NCBI GenBank assembly: GCA_009885605.1
Contig: VFKK01000265.1
Coordinates: 1-12,681 of the forward strand
Direction of reading: 5' to 3'
DNA: 12,681 bases
DNA from: Cyclobacteriaceae bacterium
Lineage (GTDB): Bacteria > Bacteroidota > Bacteroidia > Cytophagales > Cyclobacteriaceae
Shown: one piece after another, positions 6,762-12,681 of the stretch
Layout of the letters: each line of letters begins with the position of its first letter
How positions within the stretch are numbered: position 1 is the first letter of the stretch
Program-made: the position numbers and the translations under genes
The notes under the pieces: generated by a model
Told to the model about the DNA's origin: nothing
Seen by the model: the letters and a program-made list of their open reading frames with translations, nothing else
The model's database searches: none

Positions 6762-8222
6762 ATGCTTAGCGAAGAAATAAGAAATAAATATCAGTTGGTC
6801 GTAGGTCTCGAGGTGCACGCGCAACTTTTGACCGAAAGCAAAATGTACGCTTCTGACTCTACTGTGTACGGCAACTTACCCAACACCCAGATTTCAGTCA
6901 TCACCCTCGGCCACCCAGGCACACTTCCCAAAGTCAATAAAAAGGCAGTTGAATTTGCAATCAGAATGGGACTGGCCTGTCATTCTGAAATCACACGATT
7001 CAATATTTTCGCAAGAAAGAACTACTTCTATCCCGATCTGCCGAAAGGCTATCAGATCACACAGGATAAGAATCCGGTTTGCGTAGGAGGAATTGTGCCG
7101 ATCACAATGCCTGACGGAACCACCAAGAATGTGCAGCTGACGCGGATCCACATGGAAGAAGACGCAGGTAAATCCATGCACCTGGCAGGGGAGACGGATA
7201 CATTGGTTGATTTCAACCGGGCCGGAACGCCCCTTATTGAGATTGTGTCGGAACCGGATATGAGGACTTCAGAGGAGGCTTATGCTTTCCTGACGGAAAT
7301 CAAAAAATTGGTCAAATACCTCGATATCTGCGACGGCAACATGGAAGAAGGTTCGCTTCGCTGTGATGCCAACGTTTCGATAATGCTTAAAGGCGCATCG
7401 GAATTCGGAAAGAAAGTTGAAGTAAAAAACATGAACTCATTCCGAAACGTGACTCGAGCAATCGAGCATGAGGTGGAGCGGCAAATAGAATTGCTGGAGC
7501 AGGGGGTAGAGATCATTTCCGAGACGAGAACCTTTGATGCAGGTACCGGAACTACGGCAAGTATGCGGACGAAAGAGGATTTGAATGATTACAGATATTT
7601 TCCGGAGCCTGATTTGAGCCCGATTTTAATCTCTGAAGAATGGTTGAACAGTGTGAAAGTTACCATGCCGGCTTTGCCAAGAGAGCTACACGAAAAGTTT
7701 GTAAAGGTGTACGGATTGCCTGATTACGATGCAGGCGTACTTTCAGAATCTAAAGAAATTGCCTTGTTTTTTGATGAATTGTGTACTAAAACGAATAATT
7801 ACAAAGCAGCTTCCAACTGGACAATGGGTCCTGTAAAATCCTATTTAAATGAATTGACACTGCATATTGATGACTTTCCGATCAAATCGGATGCATTAGC
7901 AGAATTGATCAAACTGGTGGATGATGGAAAAGTGAGCTTCTCTGTAGCTTCACAAAAAGTGTATCCTGAGATGCTGAAAGGAGGAAATGCAAGTCCGCTT
8001 GCAATCGCGCTGCAACTGAACCTGATTCAGCAAAGTGATGAGTCTTCCCTGAAACCAATCGTGGAAAGCGTATTGGCTGAAAATGCTACTAAAGTAGAAG
8101 AGTATCGAGCTGGTAAAAAAGGCCTGATGGCGATGTTTATGGGTATGGTGATGAAGAAATCCCAAGGCAAAGCAGATCCAAAAGTGGCTACCAAACTATT
8201 GACAGAACTATTAGAAAATTAA
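6762..8222 (+). CDS. gatB: Asp-tRNA(Asn)/Glu-tRNA(Gln) amidotransferase subunit B
   Basis: GatB is the tRNA-binding and kinase subunit of the GatCAB complex, which converts misacylated Glu-tRNA(Gln), and in some species Asp-tRNA(Asn), to the correct Gln or Asn form. The 486-residue length is normal. The family motifs are intact: LVVGLEVHAQL near the N-terminus, HMEEDAGK (130-137), VDFNRAGTPLIEIVSEPDMR, and SLRCDANVSI. The final 140 or so residues form the helical/YqeY-like tRNA-binding tail. The partners gatA and gatC are not in the window. The gene sits 22 bases after alaS and 5 bases before the next gene, so the three are probably co-transcribed. This places two aminoacyl-tRNA synthesis genes side by side. 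Confidence 0.97.
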   Translation: MLSEEIRNKYQLVVGLEVHAQLLTESKMYASDSTVYGNLPNTQISVITLGHPGTLPKVNKKAVEFAIRMGLACHSEITRFNIFARKNYFYPDLPKGYQITQDKNPVCVGGIVPITMPDGTTKNVQLTRIHMEEDAGKSMHLAGETDTLVDFNRAGTPLIEIVSEPDMRTSEEAYAFLTEIKKLVKYLDICDGNMEEGSLRCDANVSIMLKGASEFGKKVEVKNMNSFRNVTRAIEHEVERQIELLEQGVEIISETRTFDAGTGTTASMRTKEDLNDYRYFPEPDLSPILISEEWLNSVKVTMPALPRELHEKFVKVYGLPDYDAGVLSESKEIALFFDELCTKTNNYKAASNWTMGPVKSYLNELTLHIDDFPIKSDALAELIKLVDDGKVSFSVASQKVYPEMLKGGNASPLAIALQLNLIQQSDESSLKPIVESVLAENATKVEEYRAGKKGLMAMFMGMVMKKSQGKADPKVATKLLTELLEN

Positions 8223-8227
8223 CCAAT

Positions 8228-9340
8228 ATGAAGTACCCTATGAGTGGAATTATTGTAGTTGCCCTGATGGCACTTTTCTCTTGTGAAGAGAGCGAGTCCA
8301 AAACAGATGGCATGGTTAAAGTATCCGGCAAAGTATCAAATGCTCCGGAGGGAATGGTGATTCTTTCTCAGTTTACTGACAGCCGTCCAAAAATACTCGA
8401 CACGCTGGAAGTAAGTAAATCCGGAGAATTCACTTATGACCTTGCTGTAGAGACACCGACGTTTTATGAATTGAATTTGTACGGAAAAAAGTCAATCAGA
8501 CTCGCACTTTTCAAGGATGATGTGGAGGTTTCATATGATTTAGCTGATTCCACCAGTTTGGCTATCGAAGGATCTCAGGACACCAAGGAAATGGTGAAAA
8601 TAGAGGCAATGATGGAGAAGTATCAAGCCAATGTCAATAAGCTCAATGAATCTTATTACGAAGCCATGAGCAAAAATGACACTGAAGAAATCAAGAAAAT
8701 TCAGACCGAGGCCATGAATCTTGAAGGCAATCAGGCTGAGGAAGTAAAGAAAGTAATCGAAAGCATGGGAGATAGTTTTGCGTCCTTAGCTGCGATCGGA
8801 CTTTTGAATCCTAAGAATGATTTTCCTTTCATCGATGACCTGGTGGCCCGCTTGAATGAGAATTATCCTAGTACAGCAATGATTCTGACGATGAAAGTTC
8901 AGTTGGATGAGATGAGACCCTTATCTGTAGGTCAGGTGGCGCCGGATTTTGAACTTCCAAATCCTCAGGGGGAAATGGTAAAGCTTTCCAGTTTAAGAGG
9001 CAAATATGTGATGATTGATTTCTGGGCAGCGTGGTGTAAGCCATGTAGGGCTGAGAATCCAAATGTTGTCAGGCTTTACAGTCAATATAAAGAAAAGGGT
9101 TTCGAGGTTTTTGGAGTTTCCCTTGACCGGACCAAAGAAGATTGGTTGAAGGCGATCGAGGATGATGGCCTCACATGGCCTCAGGTTTCAGATTTGAAGT
9201 ATTTCAATTCTGCTGCTGCAGAATTGTATCAGATAGAAGCTATCCCAGCTACGTATTTGCTTGATCCTGACGGAAAGATTATTGCAAAAGATCTTAGGGG
9301 CCCTGCTCTTGAAGCAAAACTTGCACAACTTCTTGATTAA
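8228..9340 (+). CDS. TlpA-like thiol-disulfide oxidoreductase lipoprotein
   Basis: A 370-residue envelope protein. The N-terminus MKYPMSGIIVVALMALFSC is a lipoprotein signal with lipobox LFSC and lipidated Cys19. The following EESES is acidic, as in Bacteroidota signals for outer-membrane or surface export. Residues of about 28-120 look like the beta-rich DUF4369 domain, and about 125-190 are helical and charged. The C-terminal 135 residues form a TlpA/AhpC-type thioredoxin fold, starting at VGQVAPDFELPNPQG. The active site is WCKPC (Cys270 and Cys273), with the cis-proline Pro340 in AIPATYLL. Both cysteines are present, so it should be redox active. The true partner is unknown. The start lies 5 bases after gatB, and a strong terminator follows 22 bases after the stop. 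Confidence 0.92.
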   Translation: MKYPMSGIIVVALMALFSCEESESKTDGMVKVSGKVSNAPEGMVILSQFTDSRPKILDTLEVSKSGEFTYDLAVETPTFYELNLYGKKSIRLALFKDDVEVSYDLADSTSLAIEGSQDTKEMVKIEAMMEKYQANVNKLNESYYEAMSKNDTEEIKKIQTEAMNLEGNQAEEVKKVIESMGDSFASLAAIGLLNPKNDFPFIDDLVARLNENYPSTAMILTMKVQLDEMRPLSVGQVAPDFELPNPQGEMVKLSSLRGKYVMIDFWAAWCKPCRAENPNVVRLYSQYKEKGFEVFGVSLDRTKEDWLKAIEDDGLTWPQVSDLKYFNSAAAELYQIEAIPATYLLDPDGKIIAKDLRGPALEAKLAQLLD

Positions 9341-9361
9341 GCTTTTCAAAAAAAAAATCAC

Positions 9362-9399
9362 AAAAAATGCCCTTCGGAAATTTCCGAAGGGCATTTTTT
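9362..9399. terminator. Perfect palindromic, probably bidirectional terminator
   Basis: A 38-base perfect palindrome is centred between 9380 and 9381. The strong core TGCCCTTCGG pairs with CCGAAGGGCA across AAATTT and is flanked by six A on the left and a run of nine T on the right (9394-9402). It can terminate the alaS-gatB-tlpA transcript on the plus strand and, because of the left A-tract, also transcripts from proC on the minus strand. Confidence 0.9.
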
Positions 9400-9403
9400 T
9401 TTG

Positions 9404-9626
9404 ATTTAAAGGAAGGAAGAAAAAGTACCAAACAGTCCTTCCTCTAAAAAATCGATTCATTTAAAAAACGATTGTTAAAAGTTGTTTATCACCCGATTTA
9501 AATTTAATTAAAATATTCAAAAGAAAAACAAACTTCAAATTATTTTATTTTATTTTTATATAAATTTATCGTGATTAATATTAAAATTTCTAGGAACGTT
9601 GTTTTTAATCGACTCTGACCAGCTTT
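9404..9626. other. Very AT-rich convergent intergenic stretch
   Basis: This gap between the terminator and the proC stop is extremely AT-rich, especially from about 9460 to 9600. It has no credible ORF and no TAnnTTTG box on either strand. The only structure noted is an 8-bp inverted repeat, AGGAAGGA (9410-9417) with TCCTTCCT (9436-9443), loop 18 bases. It lies on the proC downstream side but lacks a good T-run. Confidence 0.5.
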
Positions 9627-10415
9627 TTATTTTTCAATCTTTTCATAGCTGGCTATTACACCTCTAACCATGGCGGAACTGAAGCCTCTATGTTCCATTT
9701 CATTTAAGCCCACTATGGTACAACCTTTAGGTGTGGTTACTTTGTCTATAGCCTCTTCAGGGTGCATATTTCGTTGGATCATCAGTTCCGATGCACCTTT
9801 CACAGTTTGAAAAACGATCTTACTAGCAGTCACCGAATCAAATCCAATTTGGATTCCACCTTGGATCATTGCCCTCATAAATCTCAAGACATAGGCAATC
9901 CCGCATGCACCTAATACGGTGGCCGCTTCCATTAATTTCTCATCAATCGGAATTGTATATCCGATCGCGTCGAAAAGTTCTTTAACCAGTTCAACTTGAA
10001 CAGGATTAGCTTGCTGCTCGCAAATGCAGGTGATAGATTCCTGTATATCTGCGGCAATATTCGGCATGGCCCGGAAAGTCACAGTTGATGGATCGATGAT
10101 TTGATACATTTCTTGCAGCGTCACACCAGTAGCAAGGGAAATGATGATTTGCTTTTTTGGATCCAGTCCCGGTTTAATTTCCTGAAGAATTGGAGCAACG
10201 TTGTAAGGCTTTACACCCAAAAGAATCACGTCAGCATATTGAGCTGCAGAGAGATTATCTGTATGAACGTGAACTCCCCGAGCTTCAAATTCTGCAAGGC
10301 TGGAGGTGTTTCTTTTGGTAAGAGTGAGATTTTTCGGATCAAAATCTTCACGCACCAAGAGACCATTCGCAATTGAAGTTCCCAGGTTACCGCATCCGAT
10401 GATGGCTATTTTCAT
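9627..10415 (-). CDS. proC: Pyrroline-5-carboxylate reductase
   Basis: Cytoplasmic enzyme for the last step of proline synthesis, the NAD(P)H-dependent reduction of 1-pyrroline-5-carboxylate to L-proline. From ATG 10415 it has 262 residues. The Rossmann motif GCGNLG (7-12) is at the very N-terminus (MKIAIIGCGNLG), LLGVKPYNV follows, and the C-terminal helical domain carries VTTPKGCTIVGLNEMEHRGF (226-245), the family's substrate region. TPKGCT replaces the common SPGGTT; I recall this form from other Bacteroidota proteins. Earlier in-frame ATGs at 10427 and 10472 exist, but the chosen start places the Rossmann strand at the N-terminus as in the family. The gene is monocistronic and convergent with the alaS operon. 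No clear promoter was found. Confidence 0.95.
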   Translation of the reverse strand: MKIAIIGCGNLGTSIANGLLVREDFDPKNLTLTKRNTSSLAEFEARGVHVHTDNLSAAQYADVILLGVKPYNVAPILQEIKPGLDPKKQIIISLATGVTLQEMYQIIDPSTVTFRAMPNIAADIQESITCICEQQANPVQVELVKELFDAIGYTIPIDEKLMEAATVLGACGIAYVLRFMRAMIQGGIQIGFDSVTASKIVFQTVKGASELMIQRNMHPEEAIDKVTTPKGCTIVGLNEMEHRGFSSAMVRGVIASYEKIEK

Positions 10416-10560
10416 TTTGGAGATCATGGAATTTTTAATTTTTGAGGGTAAATGTTGATTAAAGGTAAACAAATGCCCTGTTTTTTTGGATAAAACTTAA
10501 TATTCAAGCACCTAACAAATGCTTTTCCAACTTTTCTAAAAAATATTTGTGGAAAAAAAT

Positions 10561-10592
10561 TTTGACATAAAGTAAAGCTTGTTTTACATTTG
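10561..10592 (+). promoter_or_regulatory. Promoter of the membrane-protein/Xre module
   Basis: TTTG at 10561-10564 and TACATTTG at 10585-10592 are 20 bases apart, close to the Bacteroidota consensus. Transcription would start near 10599, leaving a leader of only about 12 bases before the ATG at 10611. The -7 box lies inside the inverted repeat at 10579-10601. Confidence 0.7.
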
Positions 10593-10601
10593 GTAAAACA
10601 A
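10579..10601. promoter_or_regulatory. Candidate operator: perfect 9-bp inverted repeat over the -7 box
   Basis: TTGTTTTAC, five bases (ATTTG), then GTAAAACAA form a perfect 9-bp inverted repeat. It covers the -7 box and the expected transcription start, the classic place for a dimeric repressor. A further GTAAA at 10572-10576 could be an extra half-site. The likely binder is the Xre-type protein encoded at 11503-11703, giving autoregulation; that link is inference. Confidence 0.55.
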
Positions 10602-10610
10602 AATTGTCCT

Positions 10611-11027
10611 ATGAAAGATAAATCAATCCTAATTGTGCCCCTGCTTCCTTTTGGGTGGAAGAGGCTGGCTTTTGTGTTTTTTCCATTGCCTGTTTTATTG
10701 GTGATAGGGTTGGCTTTTGTCTATCCGGACTTTGATCCAAATGAGACCGCTCAGCTTATTTATGGGTTTTGGGCGATTGGTTTTGGAATCCTGAATTTGA
10801 CACGTGAAAAAGAAGAAGATGAGATGGTCAAATCATTTCGTCTGCAGGCCTTTCAAACTGGATTTTACTGGCTGATTTGGGGGGTTGCGGCGCTGATGAT
10901 GGTGAATTACTTGAGATTTGGCAGACTTACTTCAGAGATATTTTCCGCCTATTTGGTGCTTTTCCTTCTGAACGCCTATGTCTATGCGGCATTTCAGTAT
11001 CAAAAATTCATGGCTTCCAAAAGTTAA
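10611..11027 (+). CDS. Small four-helix membrane protein with REKEEDE motif
   Basis: I do not recognise a named family. The 138-residue protein has four hydrophobic segments (about 19-38, 48-63, 82-103 and 110-130). Between helices 2 and 3 is a charged loop, REKEEDE (65-71), followed by Arg77-Leu78. The same loop occurs in the next gene product (REKEEDE 77-83, then Arg89-Leu90), so the two are probably diverged tandem paralogs. A TTG at 10590 would extend the frame, but it overlaps the -7 box, so ATG 10611 is chosen. The gene heads an operon with the second membrane protein (18-base gap) and an Xre regulator. Small membrane proteins paired with a short Xre protein also occur in Firmicutes (DUF2178/YozG-like pairs), which suggests a membrane-linked regulatory module; its function is unknown. 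Confidence 0.85.
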   Translation: MKDKSILIVPLLPFGWKRLAFVFFPLPVLLVIGLAFVYPDFDPNETAQLIYGFWAIGFGILNLTREKEEDEMVKSFRLQAFQTGFYWLIWGVAALMMVNYLRFGRLTSEIFSAYLVLFLLNAYVYAAFQYQKFMASKS

Positions 11028-11045
11028 ACTAAACCATCTACTTTC

Positions 11046-11495
11046 ATGCTCACCAAAATCCTGCTTTCCCATCGGTATCAGTTAATAGGATGGATTCTTT
11101 TCCTGCCGTTTTCAACCCTTTTATTCGCAGAAAACTACCTGAGTTTTAGTTTTTCCTGGCTTGAATTTGAATTCTCCAGAGAAGATGGCCTTTTCGGAAA
11201 TCCGATGGAAAACTTCACCAATGAACTTGCATTGATCGGCGTTTTTATTTCTTTGTTTCTTATTGCTTTCAGCCGGGAAAAAGAGGAAGACGAATACATT
11301 CAAAAACTTCGGCTCGATTCATTATTGTTGGCCTGCTATGTGAATACCTTCATTCTGATCCTAGGAACTCTGCTGTTTTACAGCTTTGGTTACCTTGAAT
11401 TTATGGGATACAACATGTTTACGATTCAGTTGATTTTCATAGCGAGATTCAGGTGGGTGCTGTATAAACAGCAGAAAAGTATGCTTGCTCTCTGA
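11046..11495 (+). CDS. Second REKEEDE-motif membrane protein (paralog)
   Basis: A 149-residue predicted inner-membrane protein with four hydrophobic segments (about 13-29, 60-75, 92-113 and 118-136). The first two are joined by a longer, acidic and aromatic extracytoplasmic loop (about 30-59). The charged loop SREKEEDEYIQKLRL (76-90) aligns with TREKEEDEMVKSFRL (64-78) of the upstream protein, while the rest has diverged. In both, this loop should lie on the cytoplasmic side, where it could contact a soluble partner such as the co-encoded Xre protein (inference). ATG 11046 lacks a Shine-Dalgarno sequence. The regulator gene starts 7 bases after this stop. No enzymatic residues are evident. 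Confidence 0.85.
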   Translation: MLTKILLSHRYQLIGWILFLPFSTLLFAENYLSFSFSWLEFEFSREDGLFGNPMENFTNELALIGVFISLFLIAFSREKEEDEYIQKLRLDSLLLACYVNTFILILGTLLFYSFGYLEFMGYNMFTIQLIFIARFRWVLYKQQKSMLAL

Positions 11496-11502
11496 TTCGG
11501 AT

Positions 11503-11703
11503 ATGAGAAATACGATCAAAGTAGAGCGGGCAAAAAAAGACATGACTCAGCAAGACCTTGCTGATCAAGTCAGCGTTTCCAGACAAACCATCAATAGCAT
11601 TGAAGCAGGTAAATATGTGCCTTCCACAGTTCTGGCTTTGAAAATTGCCCGGATCTTTGGAGTGGGGCTGGAGGAGATTTTTCAACTGGAGGAAGGAGAT
11701 TGA
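11503..11703 (+). CDS. Short Xre-family HTH transcriptional regulator
   Basis: A 66-residue protein that is almost entirely an HTH_3 domain: MRNTIKVERAKKDMTQQDLA, then the recognition region VSVSRQTINSIEAGKYVPS, then LALKIARIFGVGLEEIFQLEE. Its size and the end EEIFQLEEGD are typical of the stand-alone YozG-like Xre regulators common in Bacteria. There is no ligand or dimerisation domain beyond the fold. A TTG at 11485 would add six residues overlapping the previous gene; ATG 11503 is preferred because MRNTIKVERA is the usual N-terminus. It is the last gene of the module and the natural candidate to bind the inverted repeat at 10579-10601, so repression of its own operon is likely but unproven. 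Confidence 0.93.
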   Translation: MRNTIKVERAKKDMTQQDLADQVSVSRQTINSIEAGKYVPSTVLALKIARIFGVGLEEIFQLEEGD

Positions 11704-11766
11704 TTTTTATAGGTCTAAATGGAATGCTAATTGCATAATTGAACCTTCCGAAACGTTATAAAATCT

Positions 11767-11774
11767 TATCTTTG
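11767..11774 (+). promoter_or_regulatory. Candidate -7 box for the glycosyltransferase gene
   Basis: TATCTTTG matches TAnnTTTG and ends 21 bases before the ATG at 11796. The -33 region has no clear TTTG at normal spacing; the nearest TTG (11739-11741) is about 25 bases away. Confidence 0.45.
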
Positions 11775-11795
11775 CCTTTTTAGAATTCTCTATTG

Positions 11796-12681
11796 ATGCC
11801 CAAGTTACTTCGAATCACAACTGTACCTCTTTCTCTTAAACTTTTGCTCGCTGGGCAAATGAAGTACATGAAGGAAAATGGATGGGATGTGATCATGGTA
11901 AGTTCAGATGGCAGAGAAATCCCCCAGGTATTAAAAGCGGAAGATTGCAGACATGAAGTCATTCCGTTTACCCGAAAGATCACTCTCATTCAGGATTTAG
12001 TCTGCCTTTGGCAGCTTTATTCACTGATCAAGCGGGAGCAACCTGATATCGTTCATACCCATACGCCAAAAGCTGGTTTGCTGGGCATGATTGCTGCTAA
12101 ACTCGCCGGAGTAAAGGTTCGGATTCATACCCTTGCCGGCATTCCATTTATGGCTGCTGAAGGGGGAATGAAAGGCGTCTTGGAAAGAGTTGAAAAACTA
12201 ACTTATGATTTTGCCACAGATGTTTGGCCTAATTCCCAAGGATTGAAAACCTTCGTTATCGAGAATCAACTTTGTCCTGCAGAAAAGCTTCACATCATCC
12301 GAAAAGGCTCATCAAACGGTATCGACTTTTCTAAATTCAATCGTGATGCCCTCAAAGAAAACCATCTGGTGGCCGCTACAATGCGGATTTTGCCGGGTGA
12401 GGATGATTTCATCATTCTTTCTGTGGGCAGACTCGTACGAGACAAAGGAATCGAAGAGTTGGTCCAGGCTTTCCTGAATTCCAAAATCGCCGGCATGTCC
12501 AAGCTGGTTTTGTTGGGGAGTTTTGAGCAGGAATTGAATCCACTTTCGATCGAAACTATTCAGACGATCAGGGACAATCCCCGAATTGTGCAGATTGATT
12601 GGACTGACCATGTGGCTCATTACATGGCGCTGTCAGATGTACTGGTTCATCCTTCTCACAGGGAAGGATTCCCGAATGTGC
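11796..12681 (+). CDS. GT4-family glycosyltransferase (3' end outside window)
   Basis: The open frame from ATG 11796 runs through the window end, giving 295 residues. It starts MPKLLRITTVPLSLKLLLAG and has the two-lobed GT-B layout of retaining GT4 enzymes. N-lobe features include DIVHTHTPKAGLLG (His87, His89) followed by GVKVRIHTLAGIPFM. The C-lobe nucleotide-sugar site has VGRLVRDKG (210-218) and, at the very end, SHREGFPNV with Glu290, the first glutamate of the expected E-x7-E motif. The sequence resembles CapM/PglA-like enzymes that add a sugar to lipid-linked oligosaccharides in capsule, exopolysaccharide or O-antigen pathways. The donor and acceptor cannot be told. It may start a polysaccharide locus beyond the window, with its own promoter after the Xre gene. 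Confidence 0.92.
   Translation, partial: MPKLLRITTVPLSLKLLLAGQMKYMKENGWDVIMVSSDGREIPQVLKAEDCRHEVIPFTRKITLIQDLVCLWQLYSLIKREQPDIVHTHTPKAGLLGMIAAKLAGVKVRIHTLAGIPFMAAEGGMKGVLERVEKLTYDFATDVWPNSQGLKTFVIENQLCPAEKLHIIRKGSSNGIDFSKFNRDALKENHLVAATMRILPGEDDFIILSVGRLVRDKGIEELVQAFLNSKIAGMSKLVLLGSFEQELNPLSIETIQTIRDNPRIVQIDWTDHVAHYMALSDVLVHPSHREGFPNV

Noticed and set aside
10416..10472. Longer proC start at 10472 or 10427
   Set aside because: The extra residues precede the Rossmann strand, are low in complexity and are not expected in the family.
10590..10610. TTG start extending the first membrane protein by seven residues
   Set aside because: It overlaps the -7 box and lies before the predicted transcription start near 10599.
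11485..11502. TTG start extending the Xre regulator into the previous gene
   Set aside because: The ATG at 11503 gives the normal short HTH N-terminus.

Overview
The window looks like chromosomal DNA from a Bacteroidota bacterium, most likely of the Cytophagales (Cyclobacteriaceae/Algoriphagus-like). This rests on the protein character (MlaE/MlaF/MCE trio without MlaB or MlaC, lipoprotein TlpA-like thioredoxin with a DUF4369-like N-terminus, ProC with a TPKGCT motif), on the scarcity of Shine-Dalgarno sequences, and on Bacteroidota-type promoters (TTTG, about 19-20 bases, then TAnnTTTG) that can be read upstream of several genes. The genus is an inference.

Layout. (1) 1-692, minus strand: 5' part of a PLP-dependent fold-III (D-threonine aldolase/DSD1-like) enzyme whose 3' end lies outside the window. 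(2) 1057-3554, plus strand: a tight mlaE-mlaF-mlaD-type operon for an MCE lipid transporter, with a TTG start on the permease gene. (3) 3555-4114: a 560-base gap full of degenerate extragenic repeat-like sequence; it ends in a good promoter and a palindrome in front of alaS. (4) 4115-9340, plus strand: alaS, gatB and a TlpA-like lipoprotein gene, with gaps of 22 and 5 bases, closed by a perfect 38-base palindromic terminator. This puts two aminoacyl-tRNA synthesis genes in one transcription unit with an envelope thiol-disulfide protein. (5) 9627-10415, minus strand: proC, convergent with the operon across a very AT-rich gap. (6) 10611-11703, plus strand: two small four-helix membrane proteins sharing an REKEEDE motif, followed by a 66-residue Xre-type repressor. 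Their promoter is overlapped by a perfect 9-bp inverted repeat that looks like an autoregulatory operator. (7) 11796 to the window end: 5' part of a GT4 glycosyltransferase, perhaps the first gene of a surface polysaccharide locus.

Most of the window is housekeeping. The least described parts are the membrane-protein pair/Xre module with its operator, and the repeat-rich gap upstream of alaS that seems to supply the alaS promoter.
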